This document shows positions 45,691 to 54,769 of a stretch of 64,000 bases of DNA, piece after piece. The notes beneath the pieces were generated by a model. That model worked only from the letters and a program-made list of their open reading frames with translations, searched no databases and was not told the DNA's origin. The translations under genes and the position numbers were made by a program. Source of the stretch: Pinibacter aurantiacus (lineage in GTDB: Bacteria > Bacteroidota > Bacteroidia > Chitinophagales > Chitinophagaceae); assembly GCF_019130065.1 (NCBI RefSeq), contig NZ_JAHSPG010000006.1, positions 186,001 to 250,000 of the forward strand. The letters are read 5' to 3'. Position 1 is the first letter of the stretch. Every line of letters begins with the position of its first letter.

Positions 45691-48600
45691 ATGCTTGCTT
45701 TATTTAAAAGAAACAAAGGAGTTGCTTTTGCACTGTTGGCATGTTGCATGAACCTTGCTACAAAGGTCAATGCGCAGCAACAAAATTTTCACCATGATTT
45801 TGCTCCCTCCGAAGATCGAACGACGTCGCTCGAACGTCCATTCAGGGATGACATTTGTTTGAATGGTTCCTGGAAATTTTTTCCTGAAAGAAATGTTCGT
45901 GGTCTTTCAAAAGATCAGCTACGCGATCCGGCATTGCCCAACAATTTTTCATGGGAAAAGGTAGCGGTGAAAATTCCGTCGCCATGGAACATCAACAGTT
46001 TCGCACAAGGCGGCGGCGATTTCGTGACTTACCCAAGCTATCCGAAAGATTGGGACACTGTGAGGGCCGGTTGGCTCATGCGCAAATTTGCATACAAACC
46101 GGAATGGAAAGGCAAGCGCCTGGTATTGCATTTTGATGCGGTTGCCGGTTTCACCAAAGTAATCATCAACGGAAAAAAAATGGGACAGAATTATGATGTC
46201 TTTCTTCCTTTTGAAGTAGATATTACTGATGAGATAAAACAAGACGGTGAAAATGAATTGATGTTATGGGTAGCAGATGCTGATCTGCTCAATGAACCTG
46301 GCAAGTATGGGAGAAGACTTTATGTGGGTGGCTCATTCTGGGGCCAGCACATCAACGGCATTTGGCAAGATGCATACTTGCTGGTAAAGCCGGAAGTGTA
46401 TGTAGTCAATGCTTTTATTAAAGCGCAGGTTGATAGAGATTCATTGCAGGTTGAGTATACCTTGGTAAATACGGCTAATGCAAAAAGAACTGTCGACCTT
46501 GGAGGAACTGTTTCGCAATGGATCAATCTTGCCGGTAAAAGCATAACCGAAGCGCCTGAAATAAAATGGACGCTAGATAATAAAGAAGCTCTTTCGATTC
46601 CATCTCAAAAAGTAACACTTGCAGCGGGGGAAAAAAAGAAGGTGACGCTTTCCGTTGCTGTTAAAGGCAAACTGAAAACATGGTCCGCTGAGACCCCCAA
46701 TTTATATGGACTCGTAACAACATTGAGCAGTGGCAAAACTGTTGTTGACAAACAATATGAACGCTTTGGCTGGAGACAATTTAAGATAGAAGGTGATAAA
46801 TTATACCTCAACGGACAACGTGTGGTAATGAAAGGCGACTCATGGCATTTCATGGGCATTCCGCAAATGACGCGTCGCTATGCATGGGCCTGGTTCTCGA
46901 TGTTGAAAGACGCTCACGCAAATGCTGTTCGTTTGCATGCACAACCTTATCCTTCGTTCTATCTTGACATGGCCGATGAAATGGGTATCTACATTCTTGA
47001 TGAAACAGGCCTGTGGGCAAGTGATGGCGGGCCCAAGGAAGATGCCGAAGCGTATTGGACAAATGCTGCTGATCATCTGAAACGTTTCATCCTGCGTGAC
47101 CGCAATCATGCATCAGTATTTGGCTGGAGCGTTTGTAATGAAAATATTCCTGTAGCTGTGTATGTGCATCACTCACCTGATAGTCTTGTCAACAAACAAT
47201 TACAGGAGATCAATCATTGGGTAGCGATCACAAAAGAACTTGACCCAACAAGAAACTGGATCTCCGGTGATGGTGAAACAGATCGTCCTACTGACCTGCC
47301 GACAATCATCGGTCACTATGGCGATGAAAACTCTTACAAGAACTGGTCATCAAAAGGAAAGCTTTGGGGAATCGGTGAATCTGGAATGGCTTACTATGGC
47401 ACACCAAGGCAAACGGCACAATACAATGGCAATCGTTCCTACGTGTCACAACAAGGAAGAATGGAAGGTGTTGCAATAGAGGCTGTACGTTTGCTTAACG
47501 GACAAAAGAAATACGATGCCTCTTACTATTCTATCTTCAATGTGGTATGGTATGGATTGAAGCCACTTGAGTTTGGACTAAAAGACACTACCAGAGCTCC
47601 AAAACCAACCGACGGAATTTTCTTCGATGCATTCAAAGAGGGCCAGCCTGGAGTGCAGCCGGAGAGGCTTGGGCCATACACCAGCACATTAAATCCGGGT
47701 TATGATCCTTCATTGCCGATGTACCACACATGGCCATTGTTCAATGCCATACAAGCTTCTTATGCTACAAATGCTCCTATCAGTGGTTATGACAAAATAG
47801 AAGATAAACCCGCAACTAATGAGAAGCAAAAGACATCCTATTCAAAAATAATGATCTTGTCTGCAGACCCGGAAGCCAAGCTGGCCGGGTTATTCAAGGA
47901 TCTTGGTGTACAAACGGCTGATAAACTTTCGGCAACAGATCATGCGCTGATAATTGTGGACGGAAAATTTCCGCCCACTGATAAATCATCCATTTCGCTT
48001 TGCAGTGCTGTTACAAATAAAGGTGGTGATATCTTCATCTGGGGTGCCAATGAAAAGACACCTGCAGCTGTTGCGTCTTATCTCCCTTATGCGGTAAATG
48101 TTGTTGATCGCAAAGCCACTTCATTCATTAAAGAAAGTGACGATCCTGTGCTTGATGGCTTTGGCAATGGTGAACTTTATTTCAGCGAAATGGCATCACA
48201 ACCGTTAGTGAATTATTGTATTGATGGTGACTTTTCGAAAAAAGGAAAAGTGCTGATGAGCGCTTGCAATGCTGACTGGAAGGCCTGGAATGGCAAAGCA
48301 GAATATTCAAAAACCATTTCCCTGATTAAAAGCGAAAGAGAAAATAAAGCGGTTGGCAACGTGATGGTCGTGTATCCATCAGGCCAGGGAAATATTTATT
48401 TTACGACGCTCGATCCGCAGGCGATCTACAAAACCTCCGAGCGAGTACTGTATGCGTTGTTGGCAAATCTTGGTGTAACGTTCAATGCGCAAGCAGGTAG
48501 AGATCTTTCGGCAATTGATGGCGATGGTGTGCTGCAACACGCAATGTTCCTCGATTCTGTGGTAAATGGTAAAACAACATCAAGAACACTAAGTGCTTCT

Positions 48601-48963
48601 TCGAATGGTACATTGGATGCGAGCGATATTCAACAAAGCAAAGATGGCAACAACTTCATCAGCTTTTGGGTATACAGCCCCCGCTCGCAGGTGAATCTTT
48701 TGGCAGAGCCGGACATGCCGGTGTTAAATATGGATATCACTACCAAAAGTCCGTGGCAGGTATATTTGAATGGCAAGGCCGTAGATGCTGCTTCCATTGA
48801 AAATAAAAAAGATGGAAAGATCATTCACTCGCTGCCGCTGGATAAAGGCTGGAACCATTTCCTCATTCAAAATTTGCAAAGAAATAATTTGGGTGTGCAG
48901 GTAAAGTTTATTTCTACACAGAAAGATTTTGTCGAGAAGCTTCGTTCAAAAATTTCTCAATAA
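45691..48963 (+). CDS. GH2-family enzyme
   Basis: A 1090-residue secreted GH2 enzyme (signal peptide ending TKVNAQ). Residues about 50-240 are the sugar-binding domain (ICLNGSWKFFPERN, GWLMRKFAYKPEWKGKRLVL), about 245-355 Ig-like and about 364-680 the TIM barrel, entered by LNGQRVVMKGDSWHFMG. The acid/base is E484 in VCNEN and the nucleophile is E563 in GIGESG. From about 720 a class-I-amidotransferase-like alpha/beta domain follows (ILSADPEAKLAGLFKDLGV), and then a beta-sandwich. The layout resembles large Bacteroidota GH2 proteins of varied specificity. It is followed 51 bases later by GH3 and is probably co-transcribed with it. Confidence 0.86.
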   Translation: MLALFKRNKGVAFALLACCMNLATKVNAQQQNFHHDFAPSEDRTTSLERPFRDDICLNGSWKFFPERNVRGLSKDQLRDPALPNNFSWEKVAVKIPSPWNINSFAQGGGDFVTYPSYPKDWDTVRAGWLMRKFAYKPEWKGKRLVLHFDAVAGFTKVIINGKKMGQNYDVFLPFEVDITDEIKQDGENELMLWVADADLLNEPGKYGRRLYVGGSFWGQHINGIWQDAYLLVKPEVYVVNAFIKAQVDRDSLQVEYTLVNTANAKRTVDLGGTVSQWINLAGKSITEAPEIKWTLDNKEALSIPSQKVTLAAGEKKKVTLSVAVKGKLKTWSAETPNLYGLVTTLSSGKTVVDKQYERFGWRQFKIEGDKLYLNGQRVVMKGDSWHFMGIPQMTRRYAWAWFSMLKDAHANAVRLHAQPYPSFYLDMADEMGIYILDETGLWASDGGPKEDAEAYWTNAADHLKRFILRDRNHASVFGWSVCNENIPVAVYVHHSPDSLVNKQLQEINHWVAITKELDPTRNWISGDGETDRPTDLPTIIGHYGDENSYKNWSSKGKLWGIGESGMAYYGTPRQTAQYNGNRSYVSQQGRMEGVAIEAVRLLNGQKKYDASYYSIFNVVWYGLKPLEFGLKDTTRAPKPTDGIFFDAFKEGQPGVQPERLGPYTSTLNPGYDPSLPMYHTWPLFNAIQASYATNAPISGYDKIEDKPATNEKQKTSYSKIMILSADPEAKLAGLFKDLGVQTADKLSATDHALIIVDGKFPPTDKSSISLCSAVTNKGGDIFIWGANEKTPAAVASYLPYAVNVVDRKATSFIKESDDPVLDGFGNGELYFSEMASQPLVNYCIDGDFSKKGKVLMSACNADWKAWNGKAEYSKTISLIKSERENKAVGNVMVVYPSGQGNIYFTTLDPQAIYKTSERVLYALLANLGVTFNAQAGRDLSAIDGDGVLQHAMFLDSVVNGKTTSRTLSASSNGTLDASDIQQSKDGNNFISFWVYSPRSQVNLLAEPDMPVLNMDITTKSPWQVYLNGKAVDAASIENKKDGKIIHSLPLDKGWNHFLIQNLQRNNLGVQVKFISTQKDFVEKLRSKISQ

Positions 48964-49014
48964 AAATCAAAACAGATTCAACCAACAATAGCCAACATTT
49001 AATCAAGAGCGTTT

Positions 49015-51879
49015 ATGAAGAAGAATCTTTCAAAAATTATTTTCGGTTTCTTTTTATTGTATACCGCCAACACGCAAGGGCAAACAAAATATTTCATGTC
49101 CGCAGTAGCGTCTGTTAACCAGGCCGCTGTTGGTCAATCTTTTGACGGCGATACGAAAACAGGCTGGGCGCTGCGCAGCGATGAGCTTAAGAAAGAGCAA
49201 TCGGTATTGTTTACTTTATACAAGCCCGGCAATGTTAACGGGCTGCACATTGTTACCGATAATCTTACTGCAGAGGCATTAAAAAAATCGTTAACAATAT
49301 ATGTTACCTACGATCCGGTGAATCTTGGAACACCTGTTGTCTACAACGTTTCAGGAAACAAGACGTTTGATGTTTCATTTCCGGCAAAATATGGAGCGCA
49401 TTTAAAGATGGTGATCAAAGAGGGCAGCATCAAGTCGCCTGTTACTTTCAAAGAGATCACTGTTGAATATGGCGGAGCTATGACTGATGCGACTGAGTTG
49501 AAAAACAAACCGTGGCTAAACGCATCCCTCCCTGTAAATGAAAGGGTTCTTTTGTTATTGAAAGTTATGACGCCAGCGCAAAAAATGGAATTGTTGAGAG
49601 AAGGTTGGGGCATACCAGGCATTCCTTCATTGGGCATTCCATTTGTGAACAAAGTGGAAGCCATTCACGGTTTTTCGTATGGAAGTGGTGCGACTATTTT
49701 TCCGCAATCAATTGGTCTTGGTGCAACATGGAACAAGCAGCTGATAGAAAAAGTAGCAGAAACAATTGGTGATGAAACAGTGAGCGCAAACACTGTGCAG
49801 GCATGGTCTCCCGTGCTTGATGTGGCGCAGGATGCAAGATGGGGACGTTGTGAAGAAACTTATGGTGAAGACCCGGTATTGGTGTCGGAGATTGGTGGAG
49901 CATGGATCAAAGGTTATCAATCGAAAGGGTTGATGGTTACACCAAAACACTTTGCTGCACACGGTGCGCCGCTGGGTGGTCGCGATTCGCACGACATAGG
50001 ATTATCAGATCGCGAAATGCGTGAGATACATTTGGTCCCGTTTCGTCATGTCATTGAGAAGTATAAATGTCAATCCATCATGGTTGCCTATTCTGATTTC
50101 TATGGTGTGCCTGATGCAAAAAGCAAAGAGTTGTTGAAAGGCATTCTTCGCGAAGAGTGGGGCTTCGATGGCTATGTAGTGAGCGATTGTGGTGCCATCG
50201 GCAATCTCACAAGTAAAAAACATTTTACAGCAACGGACGTAGTTGAAGCAGCGAATCAATCGCTTGCTGCTGGTGTGGCAACAAATTGCGGAGACACTTA
50301 CAATAATCCGAAAGTGATAGAAGCTGCAAAGAACGGAGGCCTCAATATGGATGACCTTAATTTTACTTGCAGCACTTTGCTGGCTACGATGTTTAGGAAT
50401 GGCTTGTTTGATCATAACCCTGCGAAGCCTTTGAACTGGAACACCATTTACCCGGGTTGGAACAGTCCTGCACACAAAGAAATGGCGAGGCAGGCAGCGA
50501 GAGAATCGATAGTGCTGTTGAAAAATGAGGAGAAAGTTTTACCACTCTCTAAAAAGGTGTCAACCATTGCAGTGATAGGACCAGGTGCCGATGATCTGCA
50601 ACCCGGCGATTACACCGCCAAGCTTCAACAGGGACAACTTGTTTCAGTTTTGTCTGGTGTTAAAAAAGCGGTGGGTGTTGCAACGCAAGTGCTGTTTGAA
50701 AAAGGTTGTGAGTTTTATTCTACCGATAGCTCTCGCATCAAAGACGCAGTTGCTGCTGCAAAAAAAGCAGAAGTTGTAGTAATGGTGTTGGGAGATTGCT
50801 CAACAAGTGAAGCAATGAGTGGTGTTAAAAAAACTTCCGGTGAAGCAAATGACTATGCGTCTCTTATTTTGCCCGGTTATCAACAAAAATTACTGGAAGC
50901 AGTTTGCGCCATTGGCAAGCCTGTTGTATTGATTCTGCAATCGGGCAGACCGTATAACTTAAGCTATGCTTCTCAACATTGCAAAGCGATACTGGTGAAC
51001 TGGCTTCCGGGACAGGAAGGCGGCTATGCCACTGCTGACGTATTGTTTGGCGATTATAATCCTGCGGGTCGTCTGCCTATGACCTTTCCAAAAGACGTTG
51101 CGCAGTTGCCTTTGTATTACAACTTTAAAACATCGGGCAGGCAATACGCTTATGTGGACATGCCATTCTATCCTTTGTATCCTTTCGGATACGGATTGAG
51201 CTATACTACTTTTAATTATTCGGATTTAAAGACTTCTACAAATGACGATGGCTCGGTAAATGTAACTGCGACCGTTACCAACACGGGCAGCACAGCAGGA
51301 GATGAAGTAGTGCAGTTATATGTTACCGATATGTATGCCAGTGTGAAAACACGCGTAACGGAGTTGAAAGATTTTGCCCGGGTAACACTTGCGCCGGGCG
51401 AAGCAAAGAAAATGTCATTTGTACTAAGTCCTTATCAGTTATCTTTATTGAATGACGAAATGGATAGAGTGGTAGAAGCCGGAGATTTTAAAATATTGGT
51501 TGGTGGAAAAAGTCCGTCGTTTAAAGCATCGGATGAAATCAAGAACAGTGTTGCGTTTACCAACAGTGCGGAAGGTGTAAGTACTATGTTTCATTACAAT
51601 AAAAAGTTTGCAGCTTCATTTAGCATGACTACCGGAAAGATTTTTGTTGACAGCATTATCGGAAAAAAGATATTGCCTGTGCTTGTTAAGAACAACGGCA
51701 ATCTTACAGATGTTGGAACCATTTCTATGTATATCAATGGAAACCGTGCGGATGATGTTCATCACTTTGAAGTGGAGCCCGGTAAAGAAAAGCAAGTAGA
51801 GTTTATTCTTAATGAGGATGTAGCTGGCAAGCAAGTAACGTTTACAAGCAAACATGTAAGTATAACAAAACAGTTTTGA
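49015..51879 (+). CDS. GH3 beta-glycosidase with discoidin-like N-terminus and CARDB-like C-terminus
   Basis: A 954-residue secreted GH3 enzyme. The signal peptide ends ANTQGQ. Residues about 24-155 are an F5/8-type (CBM32-like) domain (SVNQAAVGQSFDGDTKTGWAL). The GH3 barrel has KVEAIHGFSYGSGATIFPQS, VLDVAQDARWGRCEETYGED and KHFAAHGAPLGGRDSH. The nucleophile is D391 in YVVSDCGA. The alpha/beta sandwich (SIVLLKNEEKVLPL) and Fn3-like domain follow. The last 110 residues look CARDB-like (LPVLVKNNGNLTDVGTISMY), a possible adhesion or stability module. This GH3 is clearly of a different subgroup from the one at 42994, which suggests a second beta-linkage. Confidence 0.92.
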   Translation: MKKNLSKIIFGFFLLYTANTQGQTKYFMSAVASVNQAAVGQSFDGDTKTGWALRSDELKKEQSVLFTLYKPGNVNGLHIVTDNLTAEALKKSLTIYVTYDPVNLGTPVVYNVSGNKTFDVSFPAKYGAHLKMVIKEGSIKSPVTFKEITVEYGGAMTDATELKNKPWLNASLPVNERVLLLLKVMTPAQKMELLREGWGIPGIPSLGIPFVNKVEAIHGFSYGSGATIFPQSIGLGATWNKQLIEKVAETIGDETVSANTVQAWSPVLDVAQDARWGRCEETYGEDPVLVSEIGGAWIKGYQSKGLMVTPKHFAAHGAPLGGRDSHDIGLSDREMREIHLVPFRHVIEKYKCQSIMVAYSDFYGVPDAKSKELLKGILREEWGFDGYVVSDCGAIGNLTSKKHFTATDVVEAANQSLAAGVATNCGDTYNNPKVIEAAKNGGLNMDDLNFTCSTLLATMFRNGLFDHNPAKPLNWNTIYPGWNSPAHKEMARQAARESIVLLKNEEKVLPLSKKVSTIAVIGPGADDLQPGDYTAKLQQGQLVSVLSGVKKAVGVATQVLFEKGCEFYSTDSSRIKDAVAAAKKAEVVVMVLGDCSTSEAMSGVKKTSGEANDYASLILPGYQQKLLEAVCAIGKPVVLILQSGRPYNLSYASQHCKAILVNWLPGQEGGYATADVLFGDYNPAGRLPMTFPKDVAQLPLYYNFKTSGRQYAYVDMPFYPLYPFGYGLSYTTFNYSDLKTSTNDDGSVNVTATVTNTGSTAGDEVVQLYVTDMYASVKTRVTELKDFARVTLAPGEAKKMSFVLSPYQLSLLNDEMDRVVEAGDFKILVGGKSPSFKASDEIKNSVAFTNSAEGVSTMFHYNKKFAASFSMTTGKIFVDSIIGKKILPVLVKNNGNLTDVGTISMYINGNRADDVHHFEVEPGKEKQVEFILNEDVAGKQVTFTSKHVSITKQF

Positions 51880-51957
51880 TCAGTAGTATTTGAGATGCCT
51901 GATAATTTAAAGCTGACTGCGTTATAAGCAGCGGTATTGAATAGCCTAAGACAAATA

Positions 51958-52037
51958 CTACGAACGTATTGCTCCTACGGAGCTTCAGTTTATTTATTCC
52001 GCAGTTTGCATGCTCCGTAGGAGCACTATGTTCGTAG
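51958..52037. repeat. Palindromic element, CTACGAAC/GCTCCTACGGAGC family (copy 2)
   Basis: The arms 51958-51983 and 52012-52037 pair over 26 bases with two mismatches; each contains the self-complementary GCTCCTACGGAGC. A further single unit, GCTCCGTAGGAGC, follows at 52071-52083. It lies between GH3 and GH95 and matches the inner part of the element at 40659-40855. Confidence 0.85.
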
Positions 52038-52110
52038 CATTAAAGTATATAACAGTCGAAACTAATTCCAGCTCCGTAGGAGCGAAACGTCAAAAACATT
52101 GAAGAATAAC

Positions 52111-54636
52111 ATGCGCAGACACGACAGTATGATTGCAAAAAGTAAGCGGGTAAGGCTTGCTTTAATTGTTTTTACTTTTCAAATCTCTTTCATTTCAACC
52201 TTTTCACAGGATCGCTTAACAAAAGAAGATTCTACATTGCCCGCCTCTCAGCGCAATGGAAAAATAATGGCACAATGGTATGACCGTGCAGCTTTTTCAG
52301 GAAAGGGAGAGGGTCCACAGAAAGATAATGTTTTGTGGTACCGTACATCGGCGAAGGTGTGGGAAGAAGCGCTTCCGGTAGGCAATGGAAAGTTGGGCGC
52401 TATGATATTTGGTGGTGTTACTGATGAGCGTATTCAGTTGAATGAAAGTACCCTCTGGGATGGGTTTGCGCAGGATGCCAGTAATCCCAATGCATTAAAA
52501 GCTTTACCGGAAGTGCGACGCTTATTGTTTGAAAATAAAAATAATGAAGCAGTAGAATTGGCGGGTAAAACCATGATGGGGGTGCCGTCCCGCATCAAAC
52601 CTTATCAATCGCTGGGAGAGTTGTGGTTTGATATGCCGGTAACCAATGCAGAGAATTACACAAGAAGTTTGGACATGTCAACTGCCATAGCAACGGTGCA
52701 ATATCGCTCGGCTGGTGTTACTTATACGAGAGAGAACTTTGCGGATGTAGCAAATAATGTGATTGTTGTCCGGTTTACGGCAAGTGAAAAAGGAAAAATC
52801 AGTTTCAGGCTAAGATGCAGGCGTGCTAAAGACGCAGTGTGTGTGTCATTTCCGATGGACAATCAAGCGCTCCTGCTGCGCGGACAAATAGCGGTGAAAG
52901 ACAGTTTAGGAAACCCGAGAGGAATGAAATTCGCTGCGAAAATAAAAGCCGTTGCAGAAGGTGGGACTGTAAATGTTACAGACACTTTAATGAATGTACA
53001 AAACGCTACTTCAGTTACTTTGTATATAGCAGGCGCAACAGATTATCAGGGACTCGTGCAAGTGGCCAGGGGGCATGCTTCTGCAACTGACCCTGAAATT
53101 CAATGTAACAGCATCTGCCAAAGGGCAATCGCCGTTCCCTATGCTAAGTTAAAAGCGCAGCATATAACAGACTATCAACGCTACTTTAACCGTGTGTCAA
53201 TTAGTTTAGGAAAGGTTTCCGATTCATTAAAAGCGTTGTCTACTGATGAACGTTTGGCACATGCACGTGTAAGTGGTCAGGCAGACAATGATCTGATCTC
53301 TACATATTTTCAATACGGCCGTTATTTGCTGATTTCCTCTTCGCAGCCGGGTGGCATGCCTGCTAACCTGCAAGGCTTGTGGGCATGGCAGATGAATCCA
53401 CCATGGAACGCAGATTTTCATACAAACATCAATGTGCAGATGAATTATTGGCCCGCAGAAATTACCAATCTTTCTGAAATGCATTTACCGCTTTTTGATC
53501 TTTGCAACGTCTTGGTGAAACCGGGTGAAAAAACGGCGCGCACACAATATGGGGCGAGGGGCTGGGTGGTACATCATCTTACTGATGCATGGGGCTTTAC
53601 AGCACCTGCTGATGGACCGCAGGGCATTTGGCCAATGGGCGCTGCATGGCTCGCGCAGCATCCATGGGAGCATTATTGTTTTACCGGGGATAAAAAATTT
53701 CTCTCGTCTACCGCATATCCTTTGATGAAAGGTGCGGCTTTGTTTATGCTCGACTTTCTTGTGAAAGCGCCGGAGGGAACGGCGTGTGCAGGAAAGCTTG
53801 TAACCAATCCATCGTATTCGCCAGAGAATGAATTTGTATTGCCTAACGGAAAAGTGTCTGTCTTTACTTACGGTGCCACAATGGATCTTGAAATTATCCA
53901 TGACCTGTTAACGCACTGCATTGAAGCAAGCAAGGTCTTGAATATTGATGCAGATTTTAGAAAGCAATGTACTGAAACCTTGCAACAATTAGCACCGATT
54001 CGCATAAGCCAGGCAACGGGAAGAATAATGGAATGGGCAGAAGACTATAAAGAAACAGATCCGCATCACCGCCATACTTCGCATTTGTTTGGATTGTATC
54101 CCGGCAACCAAATCACTGTGAATGGTACGCCAGCGCTCGCAGGGGCTGCGCGCAAAACGTTAGAAGCAAGAGGCGATAATGGCACGGGCTGGAGCCTCGC
54201 ATGGAAGATCAATATGTGGAACAGGTTACAGGATGGCGACCATGCGTACAAGTTGTTGTCAGTATTGTTGACGACAAAAACACTGCCCAATCTTTTTGAT
54301 AACCACCCGCCATTTCAAATAGATGGAAACTTTGGCGCAACTGCTGCCATTGCAGAAATGTTTTTGCAAAGTCAGCAACAAACAGCAAATGGTGCTTATG
54401 TTATTCAACTGCTTCCTGCTTTGCCTCATACATTTGAAACAGGCGCAGTTAAAGGGTTGTGCGCACGCGGCGGTTTTGTGGTAGACATGGAATGGGCAAA
54501 TGGAAAACTCATGGCGGCAACAATTACTTCAAAATTAGGCGGAGAATTAAATGTTCAGTTGGGTGATAAGACGGCGAAATTTTCAACGGTGAAAGGAGAG
54601 GTGGTTCGATTGGATGGTAGTTTGAAAAGAAATTAG
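52111..54636 (+). CDS. GH95 alpha-L-fucosidase or alpha-L-galactosidase
   Basis: Inverting exo-enzyme that removes alpha-1,2-linked L-fucose or L-galactose, as found on xyloglucan, pectin side chains and glycoproteins. I start it at ATG 52111; a TTG four codons upstream is less likely and ATG 52129 is an alternative. The N-terminal beta-sandwich has [19 protein letters not shown] and [12 protein letters not shown]. The (alpha/alpha)6 barrel carries the Asn pair in [11 protein letters not shown]572 in SPENEF and D738 in IDGNFGATA, matching the catalytic residues of Bifidobacterium AfcA. The length of 841 is normal. Fucosidase and galactosidase forms cannot be separated by eye. Confidence 0.93.
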   Translation: MRRHDSMIAKSKRVRLALIVFTFQISFISTFSQDRLTKEDSTLPASQRNGKIMAQWYDRAAFSGKGEGPQKDNVLWYRTSAKVWEEALPVGNGKLGAMIFGGVTDERIQLNESTLWDGFAQDASNPNALKALPEVRRLLFENKNNEAVELAGKTMMGVPSRIKPYQSLGELWFDMPVTNAENYTRSLDMSTAIATVQYRSAGVTYTRENFADVANNVIVVRFTASEKGKISFRLRCRRAKDAVCVSFPMDNQALLLRGQIAVKDSLGNPRGMKFAAKIKAVAEGGTVNVTDTLMNVQNATSVTLYIAGATDYQGLVQVARGHASATDPEIQCNSICQRAIAVPYAKLKAQHITDYQRYFNRVSISLGKVSDSLKALSTDERLAHARVSGQADNDLISTYFQYGRYLLISSSQPGGMPANLQGLWAWQMNPPWNADFHTNINVQMNYWPAEITNLSEMHLPLFDLCNVLVKPGEKTARTQYGARGWVVHHLTDAWGFTAPADGPQGIWPMGAAWLAQHPWEHYCFTGDKKFLSSTAYPLMKGAALFMLDFLVKAPEGTACAGKLVTNPSYSPENEFVLPNGKVSVFTYGATMDLEIIHDLLTHCIEASKVLNIDADFRKQCTETLQQLAPIRISQATGRIMEWAEDYKETDPHHRHTSHLFGLYPGNQITVNGTPALAGAARKTLEARGDNGTGWSLAWKINMWNRLQDGDHAYKLLSVLLTTKTLPNLFDNHPPFQIDGNFGATAAIAEMFLQSQQQTANGAYVIQLLPALPHTFETGAVKGLCARGGFVVDMEWANGKLMAATITSKLGGELNVQLGDKTAKFSTVKGEVVRLDGSLKRN

Positions 54637-54662
54637 ATGAGGCCTTATAGCAATAGTTGAAT

Positions 54663-54750
54663 AGACTAAATGGACTGAATAAACTGAATGTTTCAAATTC
54701 AAAGGTTCACGATGAATAGAGAATGCTCAGTCTATTCAGTCCATTCAGTT
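54663..54750. repeat. Inverted repeat between convergent GH95 and kinase genes
   Basis: The left tract 54663-54688 and right tract 54725-54750 pair over about 26 bases with three A/G changes that remain G-U pairable in RNA. The words are ATGGACTGAATA and AAACTGAAT, reminiscent of the ACTGAATAA words at 45352. It is the only feature in the 133-base gap between convergent genes and probably terminates both. Confidence 0.75.
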
Positions 54751-54769
54751 TATTCAGTTATTCTTTCCC

